64,000 nt of DNA from the NCBI GenBank assembly GCA_030824115.1, contig JAVBYI010000013.1, forward strand, positions 1 to 64,000. Direction: 5' to 3'. Position numbers and translations under genes: made by a program. A model generated the notes under the pieces. That model did not search any database. It worked only from the letters and a program-made list of their open reading frames with translations, and was not told the DNA's origin. This document shows positions 1 through 9,143 of this stretch, in pieces (the stretch's first letter is position 1; the number at the start of each line of letters is the position of its first letter). Source of the DNA: Rhodocyclaceae bacterium (lineage in GTDB: Bacteria > Pseudomonadota > Gammaproteobacteria > Burkholderiales > Rhodocyclaceae).

Positions 1-118
1 AGGAGGGAAAACGACGGAAACCGAACCGTTATCCACAGGCGCGTAGCTATACTACGCGCATAAAACATGGGTCAGATTTGGATGGAAACCCTGGGTCAGA
101 TTTAAACGGTTATCAACA
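1..118. other. Non-coding segment with nested inverted repeats and a duplicated GGGTCAGATTT
   Basis: No gene is visible here. A perfect 8-bp hairpin (GCGCGTAG, loop CTATA, CTACGCGC) lies at 39-59. An outer inverted pair AACCGTT (24-30) and AACGGTT (105-111) flanks it. GGGTCAGATTT occurs twice, at 69-79 and 93-103. Such nested inverted repeats with short direct repeats resemble the remnant or edge of a REP-like or transposase-associated element. The rest would lie left of the window, so this cannot be confirmed. Confidence 0.4.
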
Positions 119-1225
119 CTACATCAGTACTAAGTTGTCGCGGTGAATAAGTTCAGACTCCTCTAGGTAGCCAAGAACCTGTTCGATTTCTTGGCTTGGT
201 CGCCCAGCGATACGTGCTGCCTCGATGCTGGAGTAGTTGGTAAGCCCACGTGCTACTTCATTACCTCGAAAATCAATGCAAGAAATAGCTGTTCCGCGCT
301 CAAAATCTCCTTGAACTTCGCGAACACCAATGGGTAGCAGACTTTTACCCGTTTTTAGCGCACTTACCGCACCATCATCCAAAATGACAGATCCGGTGAG
401 CCTCAAGTGATCTGCTAACCACTGCTTGCGCGCAGCAAGCGGTGATGTGTTTGCCTTAAGGAAAGTACCGATAGACTCTCCGTTTGCTGCCCTAACGAGT
501 GAATTTGACTCTCGGCCACTGACGATGAGCGTATGAGCACCACTTTTGGCGGCGCGCTGAGCAGCTCGAATCTTGGTAATCATCCCGCCTTTACTGATTG
601 GACTTCCAGCACCACTCGCCATGGACTCAAAGCGTTTGTCTTCTGCATCGCCATCAGAAATAAGCGTAGCCAGCGGATGCTGACGCGGGTCGGCTGAGTA
701 CAGGCCCTTTTGGTCAGTCAAGATAATGAGGAGTTCCGCTTCGACCAGATTCGCGACCAGCGCGCCCAGGGTGTCGTTATCACCAAAGCGAATTTCATCA
801 GTAACTACTGTATCGTTCTCGTTGATGATGGGAATGACATCAAGCTCAAGCAGAGTCGTCAAAGCTGACTTTGCGTTGAGATAGCGCCGGCGATCAGCCA
901 AATCATCGTGGGTGAGCAGTATCTGCGCGGTCTTGAGCCCATGCTGACTAAAGGCGGTTTCATAACTCTGTGCGAGCCCCATCTGCCCAACTGCCGCAGC
1001 AGCTTGTAGAGCATGGATAGCATGGGGGCGCTTTGTCCAACCGAGGCGCTTGAGGCCAGCAGCGATAGCTCCAGAGGAGACCAGGATGACTTGCCGTGCG
1101 CTTTGATGGATAACGGATATTTGCTTAGCAATATCAAGAATAAATGTATCGTCTAAACCAGCTCCATTATTCGTGACAAGCGCACTCCCTACCTTGACGA
1201 CAATTCGCCTGCTATCAATAACCAT
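119..1225 (-). CDS. proB: Glutamate 5-kinase with C-terminal PUA domain
   Basis: Phosphorylates L-glutamate to gamma-glutamyl phosphate, the first step of proline synthesis in the cytosol. The N-terminal amino-acid-kinase fold starts at [13 protein letters not shown] and contains the VSSGAIAAG glycine-rich motif, the INENDTV substrate loop and SKGGMITK. The last ~100 residues match a PUA domain, as in full-length ProB (368 aa with this start). I chose the ATG at 1225, one base after the obg stop, because MVIDSRR leads straight into the first strand. An in-frame ATG at 1234, overlapping obg, is possible. It is probably co-transcribed with obg. Proline feedback control is typical of the family. 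Confidence 0.95.
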   Translation of the reverse strand: MVIDSRRIVVKVGSALVTNNGAGLDDTFILDIAKQISVIHQSARQVILVSSGAIAAGLKRLGWTKRPHAIHALQAAAAVGQMGLAQSYETAFSQHGLKTAQILLTHDDLADRRRYLNAKSALTTLLELDVIPIINENDTVVTDEIRFGDNDTLGALVANLVEAELLIILTDQKGLYSADPRQHPLATLISDGDAEDKRFESMASGAGSPISKGGMITKIRAAQRAAKSGAHTLIVSGRESNSLVRAANGESIGTFLKANTSPLAARKQWLADHLRLTGSVILDDGAVSALKTGKSLLPIGVREVQGDFERGTAISCIDFRGNEVARGLTNYSSIEAARIAGRPSQEIEQVLGYLEESELIHRDNLVLM

Positions 1226-1226
1226 A

Positions 1227-2297
<1,071 letters not shown>

Positions 2298-2315
2298 TTG
2301 ATCAGACTAAATACA

Positions 2316-2576
2316 TTAGCTAGCGGGAACAATGCTTACGTACTTGCGTTGCGTGGCGCCTTTTACCAAGAAAAGAACGGTACCAGCGGTCTTGGCAAAA
2401 AGTGTGTGGTCTTTGCCAATACCGACATTCTCGCCTGCATGAAACTGCGTACCACGCTGGCGAACAATGATGCTACCGGCCGGTACAATTTGACCGCCGA
2501 AACGCTTTACACCCAGTCGCTTCGACTCAGAGTCGCGACCGTTACGTGAACTACCGCCTGCTTTTTTATGTGCCAT
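2316..2576 (-). CDS. rpmA: 50S ribosomal protein L27
   Basis: Component of the large ribosomal subunit whose N-terminus reaches toward the peptidyl-transferase centre. The 86-aa product starts [20 protein letters not shown] and contains the conserved [10 protein letters not shown]-like segment (here [15 protein letters not shown]). No cleavable N-terminal extension of the Firmicute type is present. It lies 20 bp downstream of rplU in the standard rplU-rpmA operon. Confidence 0.98.
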   Translation of the reverse strand: MAHKKAGGSSRNGRDSESKRLGVKRFGGQIVPAGSIIVRQRGTQFHAGENVGIGKDHTLFAKTAGTVLFLVKGATQRKYVSIVPAS

Positions 2577-2596
2577 GGTTTTCTCCTAGCAGATCG

Positions 2597-2908
2597 TCAG
2601 GCTTGAATGCCGATGATCTCAAGTTCCGTAAAGTTCTGGCGATGCCCTTGGCTTTTACGATAATGCTTGCGCCGGCGCATCTTGAAAATATTAACCTTTG
2701 GATGACGCCCCTGAGCAATTACCTTGGCAGTGACTGCGGTTGAAGCCAAGAAGGGTGCGCCGATTTTCACGCTCTCCCCCTCACCCACCATCAGTACCTG
2801 ATCAAGTGTAATCTCAGTGCCCACATCTGCCGGTATCTGTTCTACTTTAATTTTTTCGCCGGCAACGACGCGATACTGCTTGCCGCCGGTTTTTATGACC
2901 GCATACAT
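2597..2908 (-). CDS. rplU: 50S ribosomal protein L21
   Basis: Large-subunit protein that binds 23S rRNA. The 103-aa product starts [14 protein letters not shown] and contains [17 protein letters not shown] near the C-terminus, both hallmarks of L21. The reading frame stays open further upstream, but the ATG at 2908, preceded by a GGAG ribosome-binding sequence, gives the family-standard start. It is transcribed divergently from ispB, so the promoters of both lie within 2909-3021. Confidence 0.98.
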   Translation of the reverse strand: MYAVIKTGGKQYRVVAGEKIKVEQIPADVGTEITLDQVLMVGEGESVKIGAPFLASTAVTAKVIAQGRHPKVNIFKMRRRKHYRKSQGHRQNFTELEIIGIQA

Positions 2909-3021
2909 GTTGAACTCCACTAAGATTGAATCGAAGAACCGGCTATGATACTGGACGTCATTAACTTGGTCAATAAGCGTTTGATCGGCCGATGAAAGGC
3001 CAGCAACAGCACTAAAAAAAC

Positions 3022-3996
3022 ATGAACCAGAACCTCTTAGGCATCTATGCACTCATCCAGGGTGACATGCAGACAGTTGATACTGTCATACGGGCACGAT
3101 TGCACTCGGAAATTGTGTTGGTACGGCAAGTGGCCGAATACATCGTCGCAGGAGGCGGCAAGCGCATGCGACCTGCCTTGGTATTGTTGGCCGCCGGGGC
3201 CGTTGGCTACAGTGGCCCCTATCACCACATGCTGGCTGCCGTAATCGAATTCATTCATACCGCCACCTTGCTACACGACGATGTTGTCGATGAGTCATCG
3301 CTACGTCGAGGTCGTGAAACTGCCAACGCACAATTCGGCAATGCAGCAAGCGTCTTGGTGGGGGATTTCCTGTACTCGCGCGCATTTCAGATGATGGTCG
3401 AAGCAGGCAACATGCGCATCATGCAAGTATTGGCGGACGCGACCAATATCATCGCAGAGGGGGAAGTTCTCCAGTTGATGAATTGCCACAATGCTGATAT
3501 CGATACGAACGAATATCTGCAGGTGGTGCGCTACAAGACGGCCAAGCTGTTCGAGGCGGCAGCGCGGGTGGGAGCGATTCTCGGTAATAGTGATGAGACC
3601 GAGGAACGTGGCTTGGCAGCCTATGGCATGCACTTGGGGACTGCTTTTCAGATCATCGACGATGTGCTCGATTACTCAGGTGACGAGTCCTCGATAGGCA
3701 AAAGCCTTGGCGATGATCTGGCTGAGGGGAAGCCGACCCTCCCCCTGATTCATGCGATCAAGCACGGCAATGCAGCGCAGTCGGAGAGTGTCCGCCTTGC
3801 GATTGAGAGTGGGGGCCGCGCCGATTTCTCCGCCATCATAGAAATAGTACGAGAAACTGGTGGGCTGGAAGCAGCACGTAGGGTTGCCATCAGGGAAATC
3901 GAATTGGCCAAGCAGGCAATTGCAATTCTCCCGGAAGCAAATTATCAAAATGCTCTGCTAGAATTGGCAGACTATGCGGTTGCCAGAGACCGATAA
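3022..3996 (+). CDS. ispB: Octaprenyl diphosphate synthase (trans-polyprenyl synthase)
   Basis: Extends farnesyl diphosphate with isopentenyl diphosphate units to make the side chain of ubiquinone. Both aspartate-rich motifs are present: HDDVVDE (first Asp near residue 86, followed by RRGRETAN) and IIDDVLDY (near residue 213). [10 protein letters not shown] supplies the substrate-binding basic residues. The 324-aa length is normal. The rplU/ispB divergent arrangement is the usual one in proteobacteria. Chain length (C40) is inferred from family and context, not read from a motif. Confidence 0.93.
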   Translation: MNQNLLGIYALIQGDMQTVDTVIRARLHSEIVLVRQVAEYIVAGGGKRMRPALVLLAAGAVGYSGPYHHMLAAVIEFIHTATLLHDDVVDESSLRRGRETANAQFGNAASVLVGDFLYSRAFQMMVEAGNMRIMQVLADATNIIAEGEVLQLMNCHNADIDTNEYLQVVRYKTAKLFEAAARVGAILGNSDETEERGLAAYGMHLGTAFQIIDDVLDYSGDESSIGKSLGDDLAEGKPTLPLIHAIKHGNAAQSESVRLAIESGGRADFSAIIEIVRETGGLEAARRVAIREIELAKQAIAILPEANYQNALLELADYAVARDR

Positions 3997-4086
3997 GTGA
4001 GCACAAGTAGTTGCTGTTGTAGTTTGCTGTAGTTAGTTCAGAGTTGGTTAGTAATACCTGGTGAAGTAGCACGCCAGGAGTGACGT

Positions 4087-4163
<77 letters not shown>

Positions 4164-4213
4164 ACATCACTTAAATCCCATGCTGCATGTTGGCCGTATC
4201 AGGGACGCGTGCC

Positions 4214-4435
4214 ATGCTGAAGTTTTTGCTACTTGTCGCGCTGATTGCCGTAGCCATCTGGCTCTATCGGAAGAGCAATGGAAGCAGGCCAACCCAACCA
4301 CCGCAGGCCCCCGTTGATCCTGAAAAAATGGTGATCTGCGAGCATTGCGGCGTTCGTTTCCCCGCGAGTGAATCTTCACTGGATACCGAGATCCATTATT
4401 GTTGCGATGAGCATCGCCGCGCCGGCCCCCGCTGA
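4214..4435 (+). CDS. PP0621-like small membrane-anchored protein with Cys motif
   Basis: 73-aa protein of unknown function. A single N-terminal hydrophobic helix (LLLVALIAVAIWLY) is followed by a Pro-rich linker and a small Cys cluster (CEHCGVRFP ... YCCDEHRR) that could bind a metal ion. This matches what I know of the PP0621 family, found in front of pilS or ampD in many beta- and gammaproteobacteria. Its 3' end overlaps the likely pilS start by 29 bp, so translation is probably coupled. The start at 4214 is chosen because the hydrophobic helix begins there. Confidence 0.8.
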   Translation: MLKFLLLVALIAVAIWLYRKSNGSRPTQPPQAPVDPEKMVICEHCGVRFPASESSLDTEIHYCCDEHRRAGPR

Positions 4436-6059
4436 ATCCCCAGCTCAACGCTTCAGGTATCGGGCCATTCCCGATGAAACCCTGGATGAGTCACTTTGGC
4501 GCTCGCTACGCTACTTCTCCTACTATCGTCTGATTGTGGCCGGGATGTTTCTCGGCATGAGTTTGTGGTTTCCAAGCGAGTTCACAATTGGCGGACAAAG
4601 TCCCAGGCTTTTTCTCTGGACTTGTGTCGCCTACTTGAGTTGGGCGGTGATGTCGCTGGGTACCTTGCGGATCTGGCGTCAGGCTTTTGGGCTGCAGCTG
4701 ACGCTGCAGGTGGCCGCCGATATCCTGTTGCTAACGTTGTTGCTGTTTGCGAGCGGTGGTGGCAAAAGCGGCATTGCGATGATGATCCTGGTGGTCCTGG
4801 TCGGAGCGGGACTGGTAGGGCAAGGACGGATGGTCTTGTTCTATGCAGCTTTTGCAACGCTGGCCCTGTTGTTCGAGCAGGCTTATCGGGTGGCGCAACT
4901 CAACGGGGATGTGGCCGACTTTTTCCGGACCGGCTTGACCAGCATCGGTTTTTTCGGGTCTGCCATTGCAGCCCGTCTGCTGGCGCGGCGGGTGGTCGCG
5001 AACGAGGAACTTGCGCGCAAACGCGGTATCGAGCTGGCCGATCAGATACACATCAATGAGCGCGTGATTCGCGATATGCAGGATGGTGTGTTGGTAGTTG
5101 ATGCGGTTGGGCGTGTTCGCCAGGCCAATCCGCAAGCACTGATACTGCTAGGTCTGAATGAGCCACCCCCGACGATGCTGGTGAATTATGCCGGGGCACT
5201 GGTCCATGAATATCTCACGCGACGCTCGCGCGGCGTTGAGTCTGAGATGGTGTTGCGCTTGCCACGGACAGGCCGAGTTTTGCGCGTACGCTTCCTGCCA
5301 CCCGGCGAAGGTGGGAATGCCCTGATTTTTCTCGAAGACATGAGCAAGCTTGAGCAGGAAGCCCAGCAGTTGAAGCTGGCGGCATTGGGGCGATTAACCG
5401 CCAACCTGGCTCACGAGATTCGCAACCCACTGGCCGCCATCAGCCAGGCTGCCGAACTGCTTGGCGAGGCACCGGATGGACAGGGGGCAACCCGCTTGAC
5501 GCGCATGATTGGCGATAACGTGGGACGGCTGAATCGGCTGGTCTCTGAGGTCATGGAGCTTGGCCGACGCGACCGCACTCGCCCGGAACGACTGATGGTG
5601 GGTTTAATTATCGAGTCATTGCTTGATGAACTGAGTTTGCAGGACCCGGCGGTGCGACAGCGCATATCGCTCGACCTGCCCGCAGAACTCAGCATTTGCT
5701 TTGATCGCGGCCATCTGCATCGCGTGCTGGCCAATTTGATCGGTAACGCATTGCAGCATGCCAGCTCGATGGCTGGTGCGATACGCGTACTCGGCACGCT
5801 GAATGAAGTGGCGACCCGTGTCGAACTCAACATCATTGACGATGGCCCGGGCATTGATGCCGAAGCCCGTGGCAAGGTGTTCGAACCCTTTTTTACGACA
5901 CGCACGACCGGCACTGGGTTGGGTTTGTATATTGCGCGCGAATTGTCCGAGGCGAATGGGGCACGCTTGGTCCTGCGCGATAGCGCCCCCGGGGCACATT
6001 TCTGCCTATCATGTGCAAGCACATGCCAATTTCCCGGACAGGATGACCCCGAAACATGA
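4407..6059 (+). CDS. pilS: PilS-type membrane sensor histidine kinase
   Basis: Sensor kinase of the PilSR system controlling type IV pilin transcription. Several N-terminal membrane helices (about residues 30-200) are followed by a PAS-like segment (RDMQDGVLVVDAVGRVRQANP), a HisKA domain with LAHEIRNPLAAIS (phospho-acceptor near His336) and a HATPase domain (NLIGNALQHA, DDGPGID, GTGLGLYIARE). It is 550 aa from the ATG at 4407. An upstream in-frame ATG at 4368 lies inside the preceding gene and is less likely. It overlaps pilR by ATGA. The pilA target is not in this window. Confidence 0.92.
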   Translation: MSIAAPAPAESPAQRFRYRAIPDETLDESLWRSLRYFSYYRLIVAGMFLGMSLWFPSEFTIGGQSPRLFLWTCVAYLSWAVMSLGTLRIWRQAFGLQLTLQVAADILLLTLLLFASGGGKSGIAMMILVVLVGAGLVGQGRMVLFYAAFATLALLFEQAYRVAQLNGDVADFFRTGLTSIGFFGSAIAARLLARRVVANEELARKRGIELADQIHINERVIRDMQDGVLVVDAVGRVRQANPQALILLGLNEPPPTMLVNYAGALVHEYLTRRSRGVESEMVLRLPRTGRVLRVRFLPPGEGGNALIFLEDMSKLEQEAQQLKLAALGRLTANLAHEIRNPLAAISQAAELLGEAPDGQGATRLTRMIGDNVGRLNRLVSEVMELGRRDRTRPERLMVGLIIESLLDELSLQDPAVRQRISLDLPAELSICFDRGHLHRVLANLIGNALQHASSMAGAIRVLGTLNEVATRVELNIIDDGPGIDAEARGKVFEPFFTTRTTGTGLGLYIARELSEANGARLVLRDSAPGAHFCLSCASTCQFPGQDDPET

Positions 6060-7426
6060 CTGAAAAGATTCGCGTGCTGGTAGTGGATGACGAATCGGAT
6101 ATCCGCGAGCTGCTCGACATGACGCTTGCGCGCATGGGGCTGGCCTGTGACTGTGCGGCAAATATTACTGAAGCGCGCCACCTGCTTGAGCAGCATGCCT
6201 ACCGCCTCTGTTTGACCGACATGCGCATGCCCAATGGCGATGGCATCGAGCTGGTGCGGCATATTGAAGCCACCTGCCCCACGGTGCCGGTGGCCGTGAT
6301 CACAGCACATGGCAGCACGGAAAATGCCGTGGCTGCACTCAAGGCCGGCGCATTTGACTACCTCTCGAAACCGGTTTCGCTCGCGCAGTTGCGTACCCTG
6401 GTCAAGTCTGCCTTGGCGCTACCCGAGAACCGCGAGTCCCCTCCTGGTCGTGAGTGTGAGCTGACCGGCAATTCCCCGCCGATGGTGCAGATTCGCGGCA
6501 TGATTGCCAAGGTGGCGCGTAGCGAGGCGCCTATCTACATTTCGGGCGAGTCGGGTAGTGGCAAGGAGTTGGCCGCACGCTTGATTCACCGCGAGAGTGC
6601 GCGTAGTCAGGGCGCCTTTGTCGCCGTTAACTGCGGCGCCATTCCGGAAAATTTGATGGAGAGCGAGTTCTTCGGCTACCGCAAGGGGGCCTTTACCGGT
6701 GCGGAAGCTGAACGCGAAGGGTTCTTCCAGGCAGCGGACGGAGGCACCTTGTTTCTGGATGAAGTGGCCGATTTGCCGCTGGCCATGCAGGTCAAGCTGC
6801 TACGAGCCATTCAGGAAAAACGCGTGCGGCGCGTTGGCGCCACCAGCGAAGACCCGGTGAATGTGCGCATCATCTGTGCGACCCACCAGAATTTGCGGCG
6901 ACTGGTGGATGAGGGGCGGTTTCGCCAGGATCTGTTTTTCCGCATCAATGTGATCGAGATCCAGATGCCCGCCCTGCGTGAGTGCCGTGAGGATATTCCG
7001 GTGCTGGTTTCGCATGTGTTGAAGAAGCTGGCGACGAATAGCCCCAGTCCCATACCACTTCCCGCTGTCACGCCACGCGCGCTTGATGCCCTGCAGGCCT
7101 ACGACTTTCCCGGCAACGTCCGCGAACTCGAAAACATCCTTGAGCGCGCCCTGGCCTTACATGGCGAGGGTCGCATTGATGTTCCGGATCTACAGTTGCA
7201 GGCGGCAAAAGTCGGCGCTGGCGAGACGGCAGAACCTGGCGAGCTTGGGGAGTTTGGCGGCCAGTCCCTGCAGGACTTCCTGGATGCACAGGAAAAGCAG
7301 GCAATCCTTTCGGCCCTGAATAAAACCCGCTTCAATCGTACGGCTGCCGCACGCCTCCTGGGCGTGAGTTTTCGCTCCCTGCGCTATCGCATGGAACGCC
7401 TCGGCCTGAACGATCAGACACCATGA
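6056..7426 (+). CDS. pilR: PilR-type sigma-54-dependent response regulator
   Basis: NtrC-family activator, partner of pilS. The receiver domain (residues 1-~120) has its phospho-acceptor at Asp55 (LTDMRMPNGDG). The AAA+ domain has Walker A GESGSGKE (164-171) and the sigma-54 contact loop GAFTGA (211-216). A C-terminal Fis-type helix-turn-helix follows (NRTAAARLLGVSFRSLRYRM). Length is 456 aa. A copy of the dispersed 24-bp repeat is translated as KVGAGETA in the linker between AAA+ and HTH. It overlaps both pilS and ampD by 4 bp. Confidence 0.94.
   Translation: MTEKIRVLVVDDESDIRELLDMTLARMGLACDCAANITEARHLLEQHAYRLCLTDMRMPNGDGIELVRHIEATCPTVPVAVITAHGSTENAVAALKAGAFDYLSKPVSLAQLRTLVKSALALPENRESPPGRECELTGNSPPMVQIRGMIAKVARSEAPIYISGESGSGKELAARLIHRESARSQGAFVAVNCGAIPENLMESEFFGYRKGAFTGAEAEREGFFQAADGGTLFLDEVADLPLAMQVKLLRAIQEKRVRRVGATSEDPVNVRIICATHQNLRRLVDEGRFRQDLFFRINVIEIQMPALRECREDIPVLVSHVLKKLATNSPSPIPLPAVTPRALDALQAYDFPGNVRELENILERALALHGEGRIDVPDLQLQAAKVGAGETAEPGELGEFGGQSLQDFLDAQEKQAILSALNKTRFNRTAAARLLGVSFRSLRYRMERLGLNDQTP
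7205..7230 (-). repeat. Dispersed 24-bp repeat, copy 1
   Basis: Minus-strand match to GCCGTC-N4-CAGCGCCGAC followed by TTTT. It lies inside pilR and is read there as KVGAGETA, in the flexible linker before the DNA-binding domain. Confidence 0.85.
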
Positions 7427-8004
7427 GCGAGCTTATGAGCGAACTAAGCTGGCAGCCGGATGCCGCAGGCTGGGTGTCGGCGTGCCGACGCATTCCCAGT
7501 CCGAACCATGATGATCGTCCTGTCGGTACGCAGATCGAGCTGCTGGTGATCCACGCCATCAGCCTGCCACCGGGCGAGTTCGGCAGCAATGCGGTCCCCG
7601 AGTTCTTCACGAACTGTCTTGATGCGACAGCACATCCGTACTTCGCCACCATCGCGACCCGGCGCGTGTCGTCACATTTCTTCATTCGTCGCGATGGTGA
7701 TGTGATCCAGTTCGTATCCTGCCTGTCGCGTGCCTGGCATGCGGGCGTTTCTTGCTGGCGTGGGCGTGAGCGCTGTAATGATTTCTCGATCGGCATCGAG
7801 CTTGAGGGTGATGATGCGAGTGCCTATACAGATGCGCAATATGCCGCGCTTCACAGGCTGGCAGCAGGATTGCAGGCGATCTACCCGATTGCGAACAGCA
7901 TTGGTCATGCCGACATTGCGCCCGCGCGCAAGACAGATCCCGGCCCGCATTTCGATTGGCATCGACTGCACGCAGGCGTGACATTCACGACGCGCGAGAC
8001 GTGA
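7423..8004 (+). CDS. ampD: 1,6-anhydro-N-acetylmuramyl-L-alanine amidase
   Basis: Cytosolic zinc amidase that removes the peptide from anhydro-muropeptides during cell-wall recycling. In many Gram-negatives its loss raises AmpC beta-lactamase. The amidase_2 fold is evident: LLVIHAISLPPGEFG, SSHFFIRRDGDVIQFV, CNDFSIGIELEG and the C-terminal GHADIAPARKTDPGPHFDW. The usual zinc ligands (His in VIHAIS, His in GHADIAP, Asp in KTDPGP) are present. The 193-aa length fits AmpD rather than the longer periplasmic AmiD. It overlaps pilR by ATGA. Confidence 0.95.
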   Translation: MSELMSELSWQPDAAGWVSACRRIPSPNHDDRPVGTQIELLVIHAISLPPGEFGSNAVPEFFTNCLDATAHPYFATIATRRVSSHFFIRRDGDVIQFVSCLSRAWHAGVSCWRGRERCNDFSIGIELEGDDASAYTDAQYAALHRLAAGLQAIYPIANSIGHADIAPARKTDPGPHFDWHRLHAGVTFTTRET

Positions 8005-8399
8005 GTGACGTCGTGTCATCGCAACGCTTGCGATGGGTTGACGATGTCACATGCAATTTATCTTGCATTGAAAATTTCGAACTACTACCATTAGTGCCCA
8101 ACAGACGTAGACCTACTAGATGTAGTAGGTCAATGTTTCGGTGATACCAACGATCCATTCAAGAGGAGAGGGCATGCAGGTAGGCGCGATACGATTCGCT
8201 GCTGACATTGACGAACTCAATCAGGAGTTCGTGCCTGCTTCTTCTTTCGCTGCTTCATGCCGACCTGCTCAAACCAAGGGATGGGCCATGAAAGCGCTCG
8301 AATTCTCCAATTCCGGTCCGCCGGCGTTGTTGAATAATCCGTGTTGTAGTAGGCGGGTTGTTTGTTTTCCTTTCCACAAACATGCATTGGAGGTTCACC
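8005..8399. other. Gene-poor 395-bp region upstream of the H1-like gene
   Basis: No recognised gene lies here. It contains a perfect 9-bp hairpin (8110-8131). It also has a Shine-Dalgarno-like AGGAG at 8164-8168 placed 5-6 bp before an ATG at 8174; this opens a 77-codon frame that runs into the start of the H1-like gene. The predicted peptide is not recognisable, so I treat the segment as a probable long leader/promoter region. Confidence 0.5.
8110..8131. promoter_or_regulatory. Perfect 9-bp inverted repeat
   Basis: GACCTACTA, loop GATG, TAGTAGGTC. There is no T-tract, so it is not an obvious terminator. GTAGTAGG recurs near 8345 just before the H1-like gene. It could be an operator or an RNA structure in the leader. 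Confidence 0.45.
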
Positions 8400-9098
8400 A
8401 TGGCTGAAGAGAAGAAAGCCAAGAAGCCGGCGGCGGCAAAGAAGGTAACTGCTGCAAAACCGGCGGCTAAGAAAGCTGCACCGAAGAAGGCCGCTGCTGC
8501 AAAGCCGGCTGTCAAGAAAGCTGCACCGAAGAAGGCCGCTGCGAAGCCGGCTGTCAAGAAAGCTGCACCGAAGAAAGCTGCTGCGAAGCCGGCTGTCAAG
8601 AAGGCTGCTCCGAAGAAAGCTGCTGCGAAGCCGGCCGTCAAGAAGGCTGCTCCGAAGAAAGCTGCTGCGAAGCCGGCTGTCAAGAAGGCTGCTCCGAAGA
8701 AGCCTGCTGCGAAGCCGGCTGTCAAGAAGGTTGCTCCGAAGAAAGCTGCTGCGAAGCCCGCTGCCAAGAAAGCTGCACCGGCGAAGAAGCCCGCTGCGAA
8801 GCCGGCCGTCAAGAAGGCTGCTCCGAAGAAAGCTGCTGCGAAGCCCGCTGCCAAGAAAGCTGCACCGGCGAAGAAGCCTGCTGCGAAGCCCGCAGCCAAG
8901 AAGGCCGTAGTTGCCAAACCAGCTGCGAAGAAGCCGGCTGCAAAGCCGGCTGCCAAGAAGGCCGCAGTTGCCAAGCCTGCTGCAAAGAAGCCCGCTGCAC
9001 CTGCTGCGGCCCCTTCGACCGCCGCTGCACCTGGCATCAAGTCCTCGCTGAATCCGGCTGCTGCCTGGCCGTTCCCGACGGGCTCACGTCCTTCCTGA
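8400..9098 (+). CDS. Histone H1-like Ala/Lys/Pro-rich nucleoid protein
   Basis: 232-aa protein made almost wholly of Ala, Lys, Pro and Val, starting MAEEKKAKKPAAAKK after a strong GGAGG site. The centre consists of about ten imperfect units of ~14 residues (KKAAAKPAVKKAAP type, 42 bp), which resembles eukaryotic H1 tails, AlgP and the betaproteobacterial H1-like proteins. It likely binds and compacts DNA through its positive charge. The last 30 residues lose the repeat (SSLNPAAAWPFPTGSRPS). The tandem DNA repeat makes length variation between strains likely. It stands alone and ends at a strong terminator. Confidence 0.88.
   Translation: MAEEKKAKKPAAAKKVTAAKPAAKKAAPKKAAAAKPAVKKAAPKKAAAKPAVKKAAPKKAAAKPAVKKAAPKKAAAKPAVKKAAPKKAAAKPAVKKAAPKKPAAKPAVKKVAPKKAAAKPAAKKAAPAKKPAAKPAVKKAAPKKAAAKPAAKKAAPAKKPAAKPAAKKAVVAKPAAKKPAAKPAAKKAAVAKPAAKKPAAPAAAPSTAAAPGIKSSLNPAAAWPFPTGSRPS
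8470..8900 (+). repeat. 42-bp in-frame tandem repeat block in the H1-like gene
   Basis: Near-identical units coding AAKPAVKKAAPKKA recur through this stretch and shift to an AAKKAAPAKKP variant in the second half. Synonymous differences between units (GCC/GCG, CCG/CCC) suggest that units were duplicated and then drifted. Confidence 0.85.
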
Positions 9099-9116
9099 TC
9101 GGCGTTCGATCATCAA

Positions 9117-9143
9117 GGGGAGGCTTTTCAGCCTCCCCTTTTT
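9117..9143 (+). terminator. Intrinsic terminator after the H1-like gene
   Basis: GGGGAGGC, loop TTTTCA, GCCTCCCC, then TTTTT. An 8-bp GC-rich stem with a T-run sits 18 bp after the stop codon. The minus-strand aminotransferase ends at the same place. Confidence 0.9.

Noticed and set aside
8174-8407. 77-codon gene starting at ATG 8174
   Set aside because: The start context is good, but the product has no recognisable features, ends inside the next gene and has irregular composition; kept only as a possible leader peptide.
8470-8900. Tandem repeat as a CRISPR array
   Set aside because: Units are contiguous in-frame codons for an Ala/Lys/Pro-rich protein with no unique spacers.
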